Of a DNA stretch of 18,598 bases, positions 6,866 to 14,342 are shown piece by piece. Made by a program: the position numbers and the translations under genes. The notes beneath the pieces are model-generated. The model made no database searches. It was not told the origin of the DNA and saw only the letters and a list, made by a program, of their open reading frames with translations. The stretch lies in contig DKYZ01000103.1 in the NCBI GenBank assembly GCA_002493515.1, positions 33,627 through 52,224 on the forward strand. Reading direction: 5' to 3'. The DNA comes from Porphyromonadaceae bacterium UBA7087 (GTDB lineage: Bacteria > Bacteroidota > Bacteroidia > Bacteroidales > Muribaculaceae). Position 1 is the stretch's first letter; each line of letters starts with the position of its first letter.

Positions 6866-7528
6866 ATGGCAAGATTCGACAATATGGCGGTGATGCAGAA
6901 GATGGCCGCCACAAGGATGGTGCCTGTCTTCTATCATAAGGATGTGGAGACGGCTAAGAGAGTGGTCAAGGCCTGCTATGACGGAGGCGTCAGGGCTTTT
7001 GAGTTCACCAACCGTGGTGATTTCGCCCATGAGGTGTTCGGTGAGCTGGTGAAGTATGCGGCCGAGGAGTGTCCGGAAATGGCGCTTGGAGTCGGCTCGG
7101 TAGTGGATCTGGCGACGGCAGCGCTCTATATTCAGCTCGGGGCATGCTTCGTGGTGGGTCCCCTGTTCAATCCCGAGATAGCTCCGGTATGCAACCGTCG
7201 TTGTGTGCCTTATATTCCCGGTTGCGGCACAGTCAGCGAGGTAGGGAAGGCTCAGGAGGCCGGTTGCACCGTGTGCAAGCTCTTCCCCGGTGACGTCCTC
7301 GGCCCGAAGATGGTCAAGGGACTCATGGCCCCTATGCCCTGGTCGAAAATCATGGTCACAGGCGGAGTGGAGCCTACCCGCGACAATATCCAGGGATGGC
7401 TTTCGGCAGGAGCTTTCTGCGTGGGGATGGGCTCGAAACTCTTTCCCAAGGAGAGGGTGGCTGCCGGCGACTGGGACTACATAACGGAGAAATGTCGTGA
7501 GGCAATCTCCTATACCCACATAAAGTAA
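6866..7528 (+). CDS. kdgA: KDPG aldolase (2-keto-3-deoxy-6-phosphogluconate aldolase)
   Basis: A 220-residue class I aldolase that splits KDPG to pyruvate and glyceraldehyde-3-phosphate, the last step of the pathway. It has the KDPG/KHG aldolase features: FEFTNRG with the base Glu46, VPYIPGCGTVSE for phosphate and substrate binding, CKLFPG with the Schiff-base Lys138, and MVTGGVEPT near the C-terminal phosphate site. The length is normal and there is no signal peptide. Its product glyceraldehyde-3-phosphate is the substrate of the gap product encoded at the left edge, though on a separate transcript. The gap to kduI is 18 bases. Confidence 0.95.
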   Translation: MARFDNMAVMQKMAATRMVPVFYHKDVETAKRVVKACYDGGVRAFEFTNRGDFAHEVFGELVKYAAEECPEMALGVGSVVDLATAALYIQLGACFVVGPLFNPEIAPVCNRRCVPYIPGCGTVSEVGKAQEAGCTVCKLFPGDVLGPKMVKGLMAPMPWSKIMVTGGVEPTRDNIQGWLSAGAFCVGMGSKLFPKERVAAGDWDYITEKCREAISYTHIK

Positions 7529-7546
7529 AAAATTAAAACATTCAGA

Positions 7547-8467
7547 ATGAAGAAGATATTTATGACACTTGCGGCCGTCGCCTTGTCGACCGCCGCGTTC
7601 GCGCAGACGAGCTATACCATAGTGCGCGCCTGCCATCCGGATGACGTGAAGCATTACGACACGGAGCAGCTCCGTTCCCATTTCCTTATGGAGAAGGTGA
7701 TGGAGAACGACAAGATTATCCTTACCTATACCCTCTATGACCGTCTTGTGTACGGCGGTATCGTCCCCGTGACCAAGACTCTCGAGCTTGAGACAATCGA
7801 TCCGCTGAAGTCGGAGTATTTCCTTCAGCGCCGTGAGCTGGGAGTAATCAACACAGGCGGCGACGGCATTGTAAATGTTGACGGTAAGGACTATGAGCTC
7901 CATTTCAAGGACGCTCTATATGTCGGCATGGGCAACAGGAAGGTGACTTTCCGCAGCAAGGATGCGTCGAATCCGGCGAAGTTCTACATCAATTCCACTC
8001 GTGCGCACAAGGCGTATAAGACGCAGCTGATCACCATCGACGGACGCAAGGGGTCGATCAAGGCCAATTCCTTCGCCGCCGGTTCTCTTGAGGAGAGCAA
8101 CGACCGTGTGATCAACCAGCTGATTGTGAATAATGTGCTTGAGGAGGGCCCTTGCGAGCTTCAGATGGGTCTGACGGAGCTTAAGCCGGGTAGCGTCTGG
8201 AACACTATGCCCGCCCATACCCACGACCGTCGTGTGGAGGCCTACTATTACTTCAACCTCACTCCCGGCAACACAATCTGCCACATCATGGGGGAGCCTC
8301 AGGAGAACCGTCTTATATGGATGCAGAACGAGCAGGCTGTGATTTCTCCCGAGTGGTCGGTCCACTGCGCTGCCGGCACCTCCAACTACATGTTCATCTG
8401 GGGCATGGGCGGCGAGAATCTCGACTATACCGACATGGATAAGGTAAAATATACCGAGATGAGGTAA
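7547..8467 (+). CDS. kduI: 5-keto-4-deoxyuronate isomerase with an N-terminal signal peptide
   Basis: A 306-residue KduI, the zinc-dependent cupin that interconverts 5-keto-4-deoxyuronate (DKI) and 3-deoxy-D-glycero-2,5-hexodiulosonate. The catalytic zone MPAHTHDRRVEAYYYF gives metal ligands His224, His226 and Glu231, with His273 in WSVHCAAGT, all matching my memory of the E. coli enzyme. YFLQRRELGVIN and FIWGMGGEN are family signatures. The oddity is the N-terminus: two Lys, a hydrophobic core and AFA before Gln20 make a convincing Sec signal peptide, placed in front of a complete KduI domain. Known KduI proteins are cytoplasmic and about 278 residues, so this one is predicted to act in the periplasm. 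It is the last gene of the operon. Confidence 0.93.
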   Translation: MKKIFMTLAAVALSTAAFAQTSYTIVRACHPDDVKHYDTEQLRSHFLMEKVMENDKIILTYTLYDRLVYGGIVPVTKTLELETIDPLKSEYFLQRRELGVINTGGDGIVNVDGKDYELHFKDALYVGMGNRKVTFRSKDASNPAKFYINSTRAHKAYKTQLITIDGRKGSIKANSFAAGSLEESNDRVINQLIVNNVLEEGPCELQMGLTELKPGSVWNTMPAHTHDRRVEAYYYFNLTPGNTICHIMGEPQENRLIWMQNEQAVISPEWSVHCAAGTSNYMFIWGMGGENLDYTDMDKVKYTEMR

Positions 8468-8506
8468 GGTGTTGATTGTAAGTTAAATATAACGAGTATA
8501 ACAGGG

Positions 8507-8532
8507 TGCCCGGCTTTTTTTAAGTCCGGGCA
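8507..8532 (+). terminator. Probable terminator hairpin after kduI
   Basis: TGCCCGG (8507-8513) pairs perfectly with CCGGGCA (8526-8532). The loop is 12 bases and contains most of the T-run, so it is not a textbook terminator; only a weak T-rich stretch follows. Its place 40 bases after the kduI stop and before a fresh promoter supports an end of transcript here. Confidence 0.5.
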
Positions 8533-8580
8533 TCTCATTCTCAATAGGGCCAGACGCTTCAAAAAGCCGAATTTTTTTTG

Positions 8581-8588
8581 TAATTTTG
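8581..8588 (+). promoter_or_regulatory. Promoter -7 element of the polysaccharide operon
   Basis: TAATTTTG is an exact match to TAnnTTTG and identical to the octamer at 1059. It predicts a leader of roughly 95 bases before the Wzc-like gene. No convincing -33 element was seen. Confidence 0.55.
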
Positions 8589-8610
8589 TCTCCGAATATA
8601 TTAGTTACGC

Positions 8611-8669
8611 AGGATATGGCGTTTATATAGCTATAACCTGAATTGTTTAATCAAGGATTCCAATATCCT
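8611..8669 (+). promoter_or_regulatory. Leader with competing inverted repeats before the polysaccharide operon
   Basis: AGGATAT (8611-8617) is complementary to ATATCCT (8663-8669). The same 3' half can instead pair with AGGAT (8654-8658) as a small local hairpin. Between them lies a perfect ten-base palindrome, TATAGCTATA (8626-8635). The two pairings exclude each other, the pattern expected of a leader switch, but the stems are short and AT-rich. No antiterminator gene of the UpxY type is in the window. Confidence 0.3.
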
Positions 8670-8688
8670 CAAGAGACATCATTACGAT

Positions 8689-11133
8689 ATGGCTAACGAG
8701 AGTTCTGACTCCCAGCAAAATAACAAACAGAAATTCAAGCTCACAGACCTATGGGCTTTGACCCTACAGAACTGGATGTGGGTTCTTTTGTCGCTCGTGG
8801 TCTGTTTAGGACTGGCCTTCCTTTATCTGAAGGTTACAAATCCAACCTACAACCGCGAGGCGGCTGTGATAGTGAAGGATGAAAATGAGGGAGCCTCGCT
8901 CGGAGGCGCGCCGGATCTTGGATTTGGCGACTTAGGCCTTTTTTCCAACAACTCCAATTTCGAGAACGAGATATCCACGTTCCGCTCTCCCGATTATATG
9001 GAGGAGGTGGTGAAGCGTCTCGGCCTTCAGACCAATTACCGTGTCAAGAAAGGTTTGCGTAAGGCCGAGCTTTACGGGGACAATCTGCCACTCACTGTGA
9101 CTTTCAGTGAACTGCCGGAAGATGAGGGCGCAAGCATCTCCTTTACCGTTTATGATAGCGGAGACATAATCCTTGACCGAAAAATGCTGGTAAACGGTAA
9201 AAAAGCTGAGCTGCCGAAGGACATGAAGGTTCGCTTCGGTGTCCCCTTCAATACCCCTGCTGGAAAAGTCATAATCAACAAGACCGAAAATTTTGGAAAA
9301 GGTCCTCGTCAGAGACATAATGTCGAAGTCGAGGAGGAAGATAAGGATAAGAAGTATTATGTCGACCGTATGTCAATTATCGACGCTACCGACAAATATG
9401 TCGGTCTGACTGACATAGACAAGGAGAACGACAAAGGCGCGACTGTGATAAACTTTTCCGTAAAGGACCCTTCGAAACAGAGGGGGGATGATATTCTAAA
9501 CACCCTTATAGACGTCTACAACACTCGTTGGGGCGATGAAAAGAATATGGTTGCTGTGAATACATCCAAATTTATCGACGAGAGGCTAAGCGTGATAGCC
9601 TCAGAGTTGGGAGATGTAGACAGAGCCATCACAGACTATAAGAAGAACAATCTCATAATAGATATAGCAGCCAATAACAGAGTGACCCTTGAAAAGGGAC
9701 TGGAGGTTGACAAACAGAAAATCGAGATGTCAAACAATCTCCAGATGGCTAAGTATCTTAGGGATTATATGAAAAAATCCGGAAACGAGTTCCAGACGCT
9801 TCCCGTGAATCTGGGTTACGGCAGCATGAATATCGAGCGTCAGATAGCTGACTATAACGAAGCTGTGATGCATCGTAACTCTCTTGTTGCCAACAGCTCC
9901 GTCTCCAACCCGATGGTTGTGGATCTCGATGAGCGTATAGGCTCCATGCATAAGAGTATAATGTCTTCTCTTGAGACACAGGTCAAGACTCTTGAGACAT
10001 CCATAGCAAATCTCAACAAGGAGGAATCTGCCAACAATGCGGATATTGCGTCCAACCCGGAGCAGATAAATTATCTGCGTACTCATGGCCGCGAGCAGAC
10101 TGTCAAGGAGCAGCTCTATCTGTTCCTGCTCCAGAAGAAGGAGGAGAACGAGCTCTCGCGTTCCTTTGCCGGACAGAATATAAAGGTTATCAGGCGTCCT
10201 AACGGAAGCGAGACCCCATACAAGCCTGTTCCTAAGATGATTTATATGATAGCGCTTATATTTGGTATCGGTATACCTGTCAGCATCCTTTATGCCATGG
10301 AGACCGGCAACACCAAGCTGCGCTCGCGCAAGGATATCGAGCACCTTGACCTTCCGCTTCTTGGTGAGATTCCGCAGATCAAGAAGAAGATGGGCAAGGA
10401 TGCCAAGCATCATGGCGACAATATCGTTGTCGGTGAGGGTCAGCGTGATATCGTCAATGAGTCGTTCCGCGTAATCCGCACTAACCTCGGTTTCATTACA
10501 TCGAAAGACAAGGATGGTTCCGCTATTATGGTTACTTCATTCATATGGAACTCCGGAAAAACGTTCGTCACGATGAATCTCGGCGTTACCTGTGCTCTTC
10601 AGGGCAAGAGGGTACTTGTGGTGGATTGCGACTTGCGTCACCGTTCTGCCTCATCTTATATAGGTTCGCCGAAGCGCGGCCTGACAGATTATCTCAACGG
10701 CACGGTCAGCGACCTCAGGTCTGTAATCGACTGCGACTCTCTGGTGAAGAATCTCTGTGTGCTTCCTGCCGGAACGCTTGCGCCGAATCCCACGGAGCTG
10801 CTTGAGTCGGAGAGGTTCTCGGAGGCTATCAAGGAGCTGAAAAAGGATTACGATTACATTTTCCTTGATTGTCCGCCTACCGAGATGATGGCTGACGCCC
10901 AGATTGTCAATCTCGTCACTGACCGTACGATATTCATTCTCAGGGCCGGCAATCTTCCGCTTGCCACCCTACCCCTTCTCAAACAGTATTACGTGGAGAA
11001 GAAATTCAAGAATATCTCGGTTATTCTCAACGGCCTCAGCGATGTGAAGCGTCGTGGCTACGGTTACGGCTACGGATATGATTTTGAAGAGAAGAAAGGA
11101 TTGAAGAAGATAATCTCAAAAATCAAGAAATGA
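8689..11133 (+). CDS. wzc: Wzc-like polysaccharide co-polymerase and tyrosine autokinase
   Basis: An 814-residue inner-membrane protein that controls chain length and export of a Wzx/Wzy-made polysaccharide. The Wzz domain starts with TM1 (about 30-49), followed by a large periplasmic part with coiled-coil helices (about 290-480), then TM2 (about 517-537). The cytoplasmic BY-kinase domain has Walker A ending SGKT (622-625), Walker A' VLVVDCDLR (642-650) and Walker B YIFLDCPP (723-730). A tyrosine cluster with Tyr791, 793, 795 and 797 alternating with Gly near the C-terminus is the autophosphorylation site typical of the family. The P-loop has Trp-Asn where Bacteroidota homologues usually have Pro-Gly. 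The gene opens the operon, and its stop overlaps the next start as ATGA. The partner outer-membrane Wza is not in the window. Confidence 0.93.
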   Translation: MANESSDSQQNNKQKFKLTDLWALTLQNWMWVLLSLVVCLGLAFLYLKVTNPTYNREAAVIVKDENEGASLGGAPDLGFGDLGLFSNNSNFENEISTFRSPDYMEEVVKRLGLQTNYRVKKGLRKAELYGDNLPLTVTFSELPEDEGASISFTVYDSGDIILDRKMLVNGKKAELPKDMKVRFGVPFNTPAGKVIINKTENFGKGPRQRHNVEVEEEDKDKKYYVDRMSIIDATDKYVGLTDIDKENDKGATVINFSVKDPSKQRGDDILNTLIDVYNTRWGDEKNMVAVNTSKFIDERLSVIASELGDVDRAITDYKKNNLIIDIAANNRVTLEKGLEVDKQKIEMSNNLQMAKYLRDYMKKSGNEFQTLPVNLGYGSMNIERQIADYNEAVMHRNSLVANSSVSNPMVVDLDERIGSMHKSIMSSLETQVKTLETSIANLNKEESANNADIASNPEQINYLRTHGREQTVKEQLYLFLLQKKEENELSRSFAGQNIKVIRRPNGSETPYKPVPKMIYMIALIFGIGIPVSILYAMETGNTKLRSRKDIEHLDLPLLGEIPQIKKKMGKDAKHHGDNIVVGEGQRDIVNESFRVIRTNLGFITSKDKDGSAIMVTSFIWNSGKTFVTMNLGVTCALQGKRVLVVDCDLRHRSASSYIGSPKRGLTDYLNGTVSDLRSVIDCDSLVKNLCVLPAGTLAPNPTELLESERFSEAIKELKKDYDYIFLDCPPTEMMADAQIVNLVTDRTIFILRAGNLPLATLPLLKQYYVEKKFKNISVILNGLSDVKRRGYGYGYGYDFEEKKGLKKIISKIKK

Positions 11134-12284
11134 TTTATCTTCTGATACTTGCGCTGATACTCTTCTGTGTATGGAGATACGACCTGCTTGAGGAGACAGA
11201 GCGAAAAGAAGTTTTCTATTGGGGAATATGCGTAATCTTCATTCTCCTTGCCGGCCTCAGATATGAGATCGGTATAGATACGCGTATGTATATGAAGTCA
11301 TGGGAATTTTATCCTGACTTCTGGAACATGCACTGGTTTGAGGATATCTCACGCTTTCAGGAGAAAGCGAGCGGACTGAACCGTTTTCAGCCCGGATGGG
11401 TGCTATACTGCATGATAATCCGCTCTATAAGTGAGGATTTCACTTTATTACAGATTGTCACTGCCTTGCTGTTCAACATAGCTATATTCCGCACGATTAA
11501 AAAATATTCGAGATATCCGTTCCTTACTATCCTTATATTTTATATCAATTTCAAATTCCTGGAGTTTGAATTTGAGATCATGAGGGAGACGGTGGCGGTC
11601 TCGGTCTTCCTTTTGTTGGCATTTGATAATTATATCAAACGCCGGTGGGCGGCATATTATGTTGGGACAGCATTTGCATTTTTTATGCACACATCCGCAA
11701 TCCTGATGTTTATGCTTCCTCTTGTCCGTAATATTGACTGGAGCCTGAAGAAGTACACCATTATTATGGTGATGCCCTCTTTTTTACTGGCTGTGGCCGG
11801 GCGTGCGATATTGGGCAACCTTATCAACATATTTTTGGGCGGGAGCGGCTTCATTGCCCAATATGCAGCGGGAGCGGTGGAAAATGAGACGAATCTGAAT
11901 TACCTGCTCATGTATGGACTTCAGCCGGTTCTATTATATTTACTGTCGGCTTTCGGATTTAAATATATCGAAAGTAAGGAAGCCAGGACCATAGTATTCT
12001 TTTCCATTATTTTCATGAATTTCAATATGGTCTATTTCACTGCCGGAAGATTGGTGAATTATCTTGTGATACAGGTGTTTATCGCCATAACTCCGATATT
12101 CTATCTGCTGATAAAAAAATGTAGAACGGAGTTGATAGCAGTCGTGCTGTGTCTGATATACTCCGCTCCTACCATATACAGTTTTAAAAAGCCAGAAAAT
12201 GTAGCGCGTTATTATCCTTATCAGTCAGTTATTTACCATAATCAGACGCGCTATCAGAAGAGTATAGAGCCATTTCAGGATTAA
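11130..12284 (+). CDS. wzy: EpsG-family polysaccharide polymerase (Wzy type)
   Basis: A 384-residue inner-membrane protein with about ten hydrophobic segments. The N-terminal part shows the EpsG pattern LRYEIGIDTRMY (about 43-54) after two hydrophobic stretches, and later EIMRETVAVSVFLLLAF and a helix ending FMHTSAILMF, where the Arg and His are conserved in the family. Such proteins join lipid-linked repeat units into polymer at the periplasmic face. Its ATG overlaps the stop of the kinase gene (ATGA at 11130-11133), so translation is probably coupled. The linkage it makes cannot be told from sequence. Confidence 0.85.
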   Translation: MIYLLILALILFCVWRYDLLEETERKEVFYWGICVIFILLAGLRYEIGIDTRMYMKSWEFYPDFWNMHWFEDISRFQEKASGLNRFQPGWVLYCMIIRSISEDFTLLQIVTALLFNIAIFRTIKKYSRYPFLTILIFYINFKFLEFEFEIMRETVAVSVFLLLAFDNYIKRRWAAYYVGTAFAFFMHTSAILMFMLPLVRNIDWSLKKYTIIMVMPSFLLAVAGRAILGNLINIFLGGSGFIAQYAAGAVENETNLNYLLMYGLQPVLLYLLSAFGFKYIESKEARTIVFFSIIFMNFNMVYFTAGRLVNYLVIQVFIAITPIFYLLIKKCRTELIAVVLCLIYSAPTIYSFKKPENVARYYPYQSVIYHNQTRYQKSIEPFQD

Positions 12285-12286
12285 AA

Positions 12287-13186
12287 ATGAGTAACCCCCC
12301 TGTAATAATATTTGCATATAATCGTATAGAGGCACTGAATAAATGTGTTGACACGCTGGCAGCCTGTCCTGAATCTGAAGTCACCGACTTATATATATTC
12401 GTCGATGGCCCTCGGAATGAGTCAGAAGCAGAAAAAGTGCGTGATGTAGTTCGTTTTGCAAGGAGTGTCGGTAGCCAATATCAGTTCAGGAGCGTGTCGG
12501 TTGAGGAATCAACAGTGAATAAGGGATTGGCATGCTCTGTGATAGAAGGTGTGGATTATGTCATAAATAAATATGGAAGTGCAATAATAGTGGAGGACGA
12601 TCTGGAGGTGCTTCCTAACTTTCTGGGGTATATGTCGGATGCCCTTTCAAGATATGAGGCGGAGAAGGAAGTCTTCTCTATTTGCGGCTATACAAACAAA
12701 GTAAGGATTCCCGCTGATTATATGTACGACGCCTATTTCTGCACCCGCTCCAGCTCTTGGGGCTGGGCTACCTGGGCCGACAGATGGAATACGGTTGACT
12801 GGACGTTCGAGAGGTGGGAGGAATGGAAAAGAGAGCGTGCTGGGTTCAATTCGTGGGGAGGCTCCGACTGTTTCTCCATGCTTGACGCATGCCGTAAGGG
12901 AGAGAACAGCTCCTGGGCCATAAGGTTCTGTTTCGCCCAGTATCTGCAGAAAGGAGTGTCGCTGTTCCCTGTGAGAAGTCTGGTGACGAATAACGGATTC
13001 GACGGCAGTGGCTCGAATTGCCGCAAATGGAGCCGGTTCCGCCATGAAATGGGCGATTCTTCCAAAACAGAGTTTAAAATGCCTGATAACGTTACAATTA
13101 ACCGCAGTCTGTATCGTAGCGCAATGTCATACCACGGGCTTCTGATCAGGGCCTGGAGCAAGATAATGTATGCCTTGCATAAATAA
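12287..13186 (+). CDS. GT-A fold glycosyltransferase
   Basis: A 299-residue glycosyltransferase with no membrane segments. The N-terminal VIIFAYNRIEALNKCVDTL opens a nucleotide-sugar binding GT-A fold like GT2 and GNT-I-like enzymes. IIVEDDLEVLPNF holds the metal-binding acidic motif (Asp104-Asp105). SSWGWATWADRW (156-167) is a stretch I know from polysaccharide-cluster transferases of this type, and a late Asn-Gly-Phe-Asp-Gly-Ser segment probably lines the acceptor site. It would add one sugar to the lipid-linked repeat unit at the cytoplasmic face. Two bases separate it from the polymerase gene. Donor and linkage are unknown. Confidence 0.85.
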   Translation: MSNPPVIIFAYNRIEALNKCVDTLAACPESEVTDLYIFVDGPRNESEAEKVRDVVRFARSVGSQYQFRSVSVEESTVNKGLACSVIEGVDYVINKYGSAIIVEDDLEVLPNFLGYMSDALSRYEAEKEVFSICGYTNKVRIPADYMYDAYFCTRSSSWGWATWADRWNTVDWTFERWEEWKRERAGFNSWGGSDCFSMLDACRKGENSSWAIRFCFAQYLQKGVSLFPVRSLVTNNGFDGSGSNCRKWSRFRHEMGDSSKTEFKMPDNVTINRSLYRSAMSYHGLLIRAWSKIMYALHK

Positions 13187-13239
13187 AATCATGATTTCTA
13201 CGTTAAAAGGATAGTATGAGATTATATCGACCCTGACCA

Positions 13240-14334
13240 ATGGCTGAAGGAAAGCGCAAAATACTCATGATAGCTCCCCTACCGCCTCCTGTGCATGGTT
13301 CGGCGATGATGACCCAATATATCAAGGACAGCCAGCTTGTTAACGAGGCTGTCGATATGGATTGGGTCAATCTGTCGACATCCCGGCGCATGGATGAGAT
13401 CGGAAGGGGGTCTTTGGCAAAATGTATGCGTTTCGCCGCCGCGTTTCTCAACGCGGCGCGGAAACTCGTATTCCGTCGGTATGATCGTGCTTATATAGCG
13501 ATAGCGTGCCGAGGAACCGGTTTTCTCAAGGACGCACCTTTTGCCCTGCTATGCCGGCTCTTCAGAGTACCTCTCATAATCCACCAGCATAACAGGGGGA
13601 TGGCCGACTATGTTGACCGTCCCATATACCGGACTTTGCTGCCGAAAGTGTACAAGGGTGCGAGCGTGTTGCTGCTTTCCTGGCATCTTTATGACGATAT
13701 CAGCCGGGTGGTTGACCGTTCGCAGATAACCATATGCCATAATGGTATTCCAGACGAGGCCTCGGGAGCTCATTCCGCGCCCGGCACGCCTGTGAGACTG
13801 CTTTTCCTTTCGAATCTCATGGCTGAGAAAGGGGTATATGTCCTACTTGATGCCTTGAAGCTGTTGAAAGACCAGGGATGCCGTTTCAGATGTCAGTTTG
13901 TGGGAAGTGAGACGGAGGAGATTCCGGTTTCGCTCCTGGAGACCGAAATAAGGAAACGCTGCCTTGATGATGAGGTTTCTTATCTTGGAAAACGCTATGG
14001 GAAAGAGAAGGAAGAAACTTTCGCCGACAATGATGTCTTCGTCTTTCCCACAAGCTATGACTGTTTCCCCCTGGTGCTCCTGGAGGCGATGCAGCATGGC
14101 CTTGCCGTAGTCACCACTGATATGGGAGGCAATCCCGATATAATAGACGATGGCGTAAACGGATACATAGTGAGGCGTGACGACCCGGGAGATCTCGCCC
14201 TTCATATAAAGCAATTGATCGACAATCCCGAGTTGATCGGCCGATTCGGCCGGGAAGGCCGGAATAAGTATTCTTCTTCATTCACATTGAGGCGGTTTGA
14301 AGAAAATATGGTCAGAATCCTTTCTTCTAACTGA
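13240..14334 (+). CDS. GT4-family glycosyltransferase
   Basis: A 364-residue GT-B glycosyltransferase. The N-terminal KILMIAPLPPPVHGSAMM is typical of GT4 enzymes in exopolysaccharide clusters. The C-terminal lobe has LLFLSNLMAEKGVYVLLDAL and the nucleotide-sugar site FPTSYDCFPLVLLEAM, then GGNPDIIDDGVNGY. In the usual E-x7-E pair the first Glu is replaced by Asp, a mild change. It would transfer a sugar to the growing repeat unit. A 53-base gap precedes it and 8 bases separate it from the fused gene that follows. Confidence 0.9.
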   Translation: MAEGKRKILMIAPLPPPVHGSAMMTQYIKDSQLVNEAVDMDWVNLSTSRRMDEIGRGSLAKCMRFAAAFLNAARKLVFRRYDRAYIAIACRGTGFLKDAPFALLCRLFRVPLIIHQHNRGMADYVDRPIYRTLLPKVYKGASVLLLSWHLYDDISRVVDRSQITICHNGIPDEASGAHSAPGTPVRLLFLSNLMAEKGVYVLLDALKLLKDQGCRFRCQFVGSETEEIPVSLLETEIRKRCLDDEVSYLGKRYGKEKEETFADNDVFVFPTSYDCFPLVLLEAMQHGLAVVTTDMGGNPDIIDDGVNGYIVRRDDPGDLALHIKQLIDNPELIGRFGREGRNKYSSSFTLRRFEENMVRILSSN

Positions 14335-14342
14335 AACCCCCA

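Noticed and set aside
6344..7903. 519-codon open frame on the minus strand across kdgK, kdgA and kduI
   Set aside because: It spans three well-supported genes on the other strand and its His/Leu-rich translation matches no family I know.
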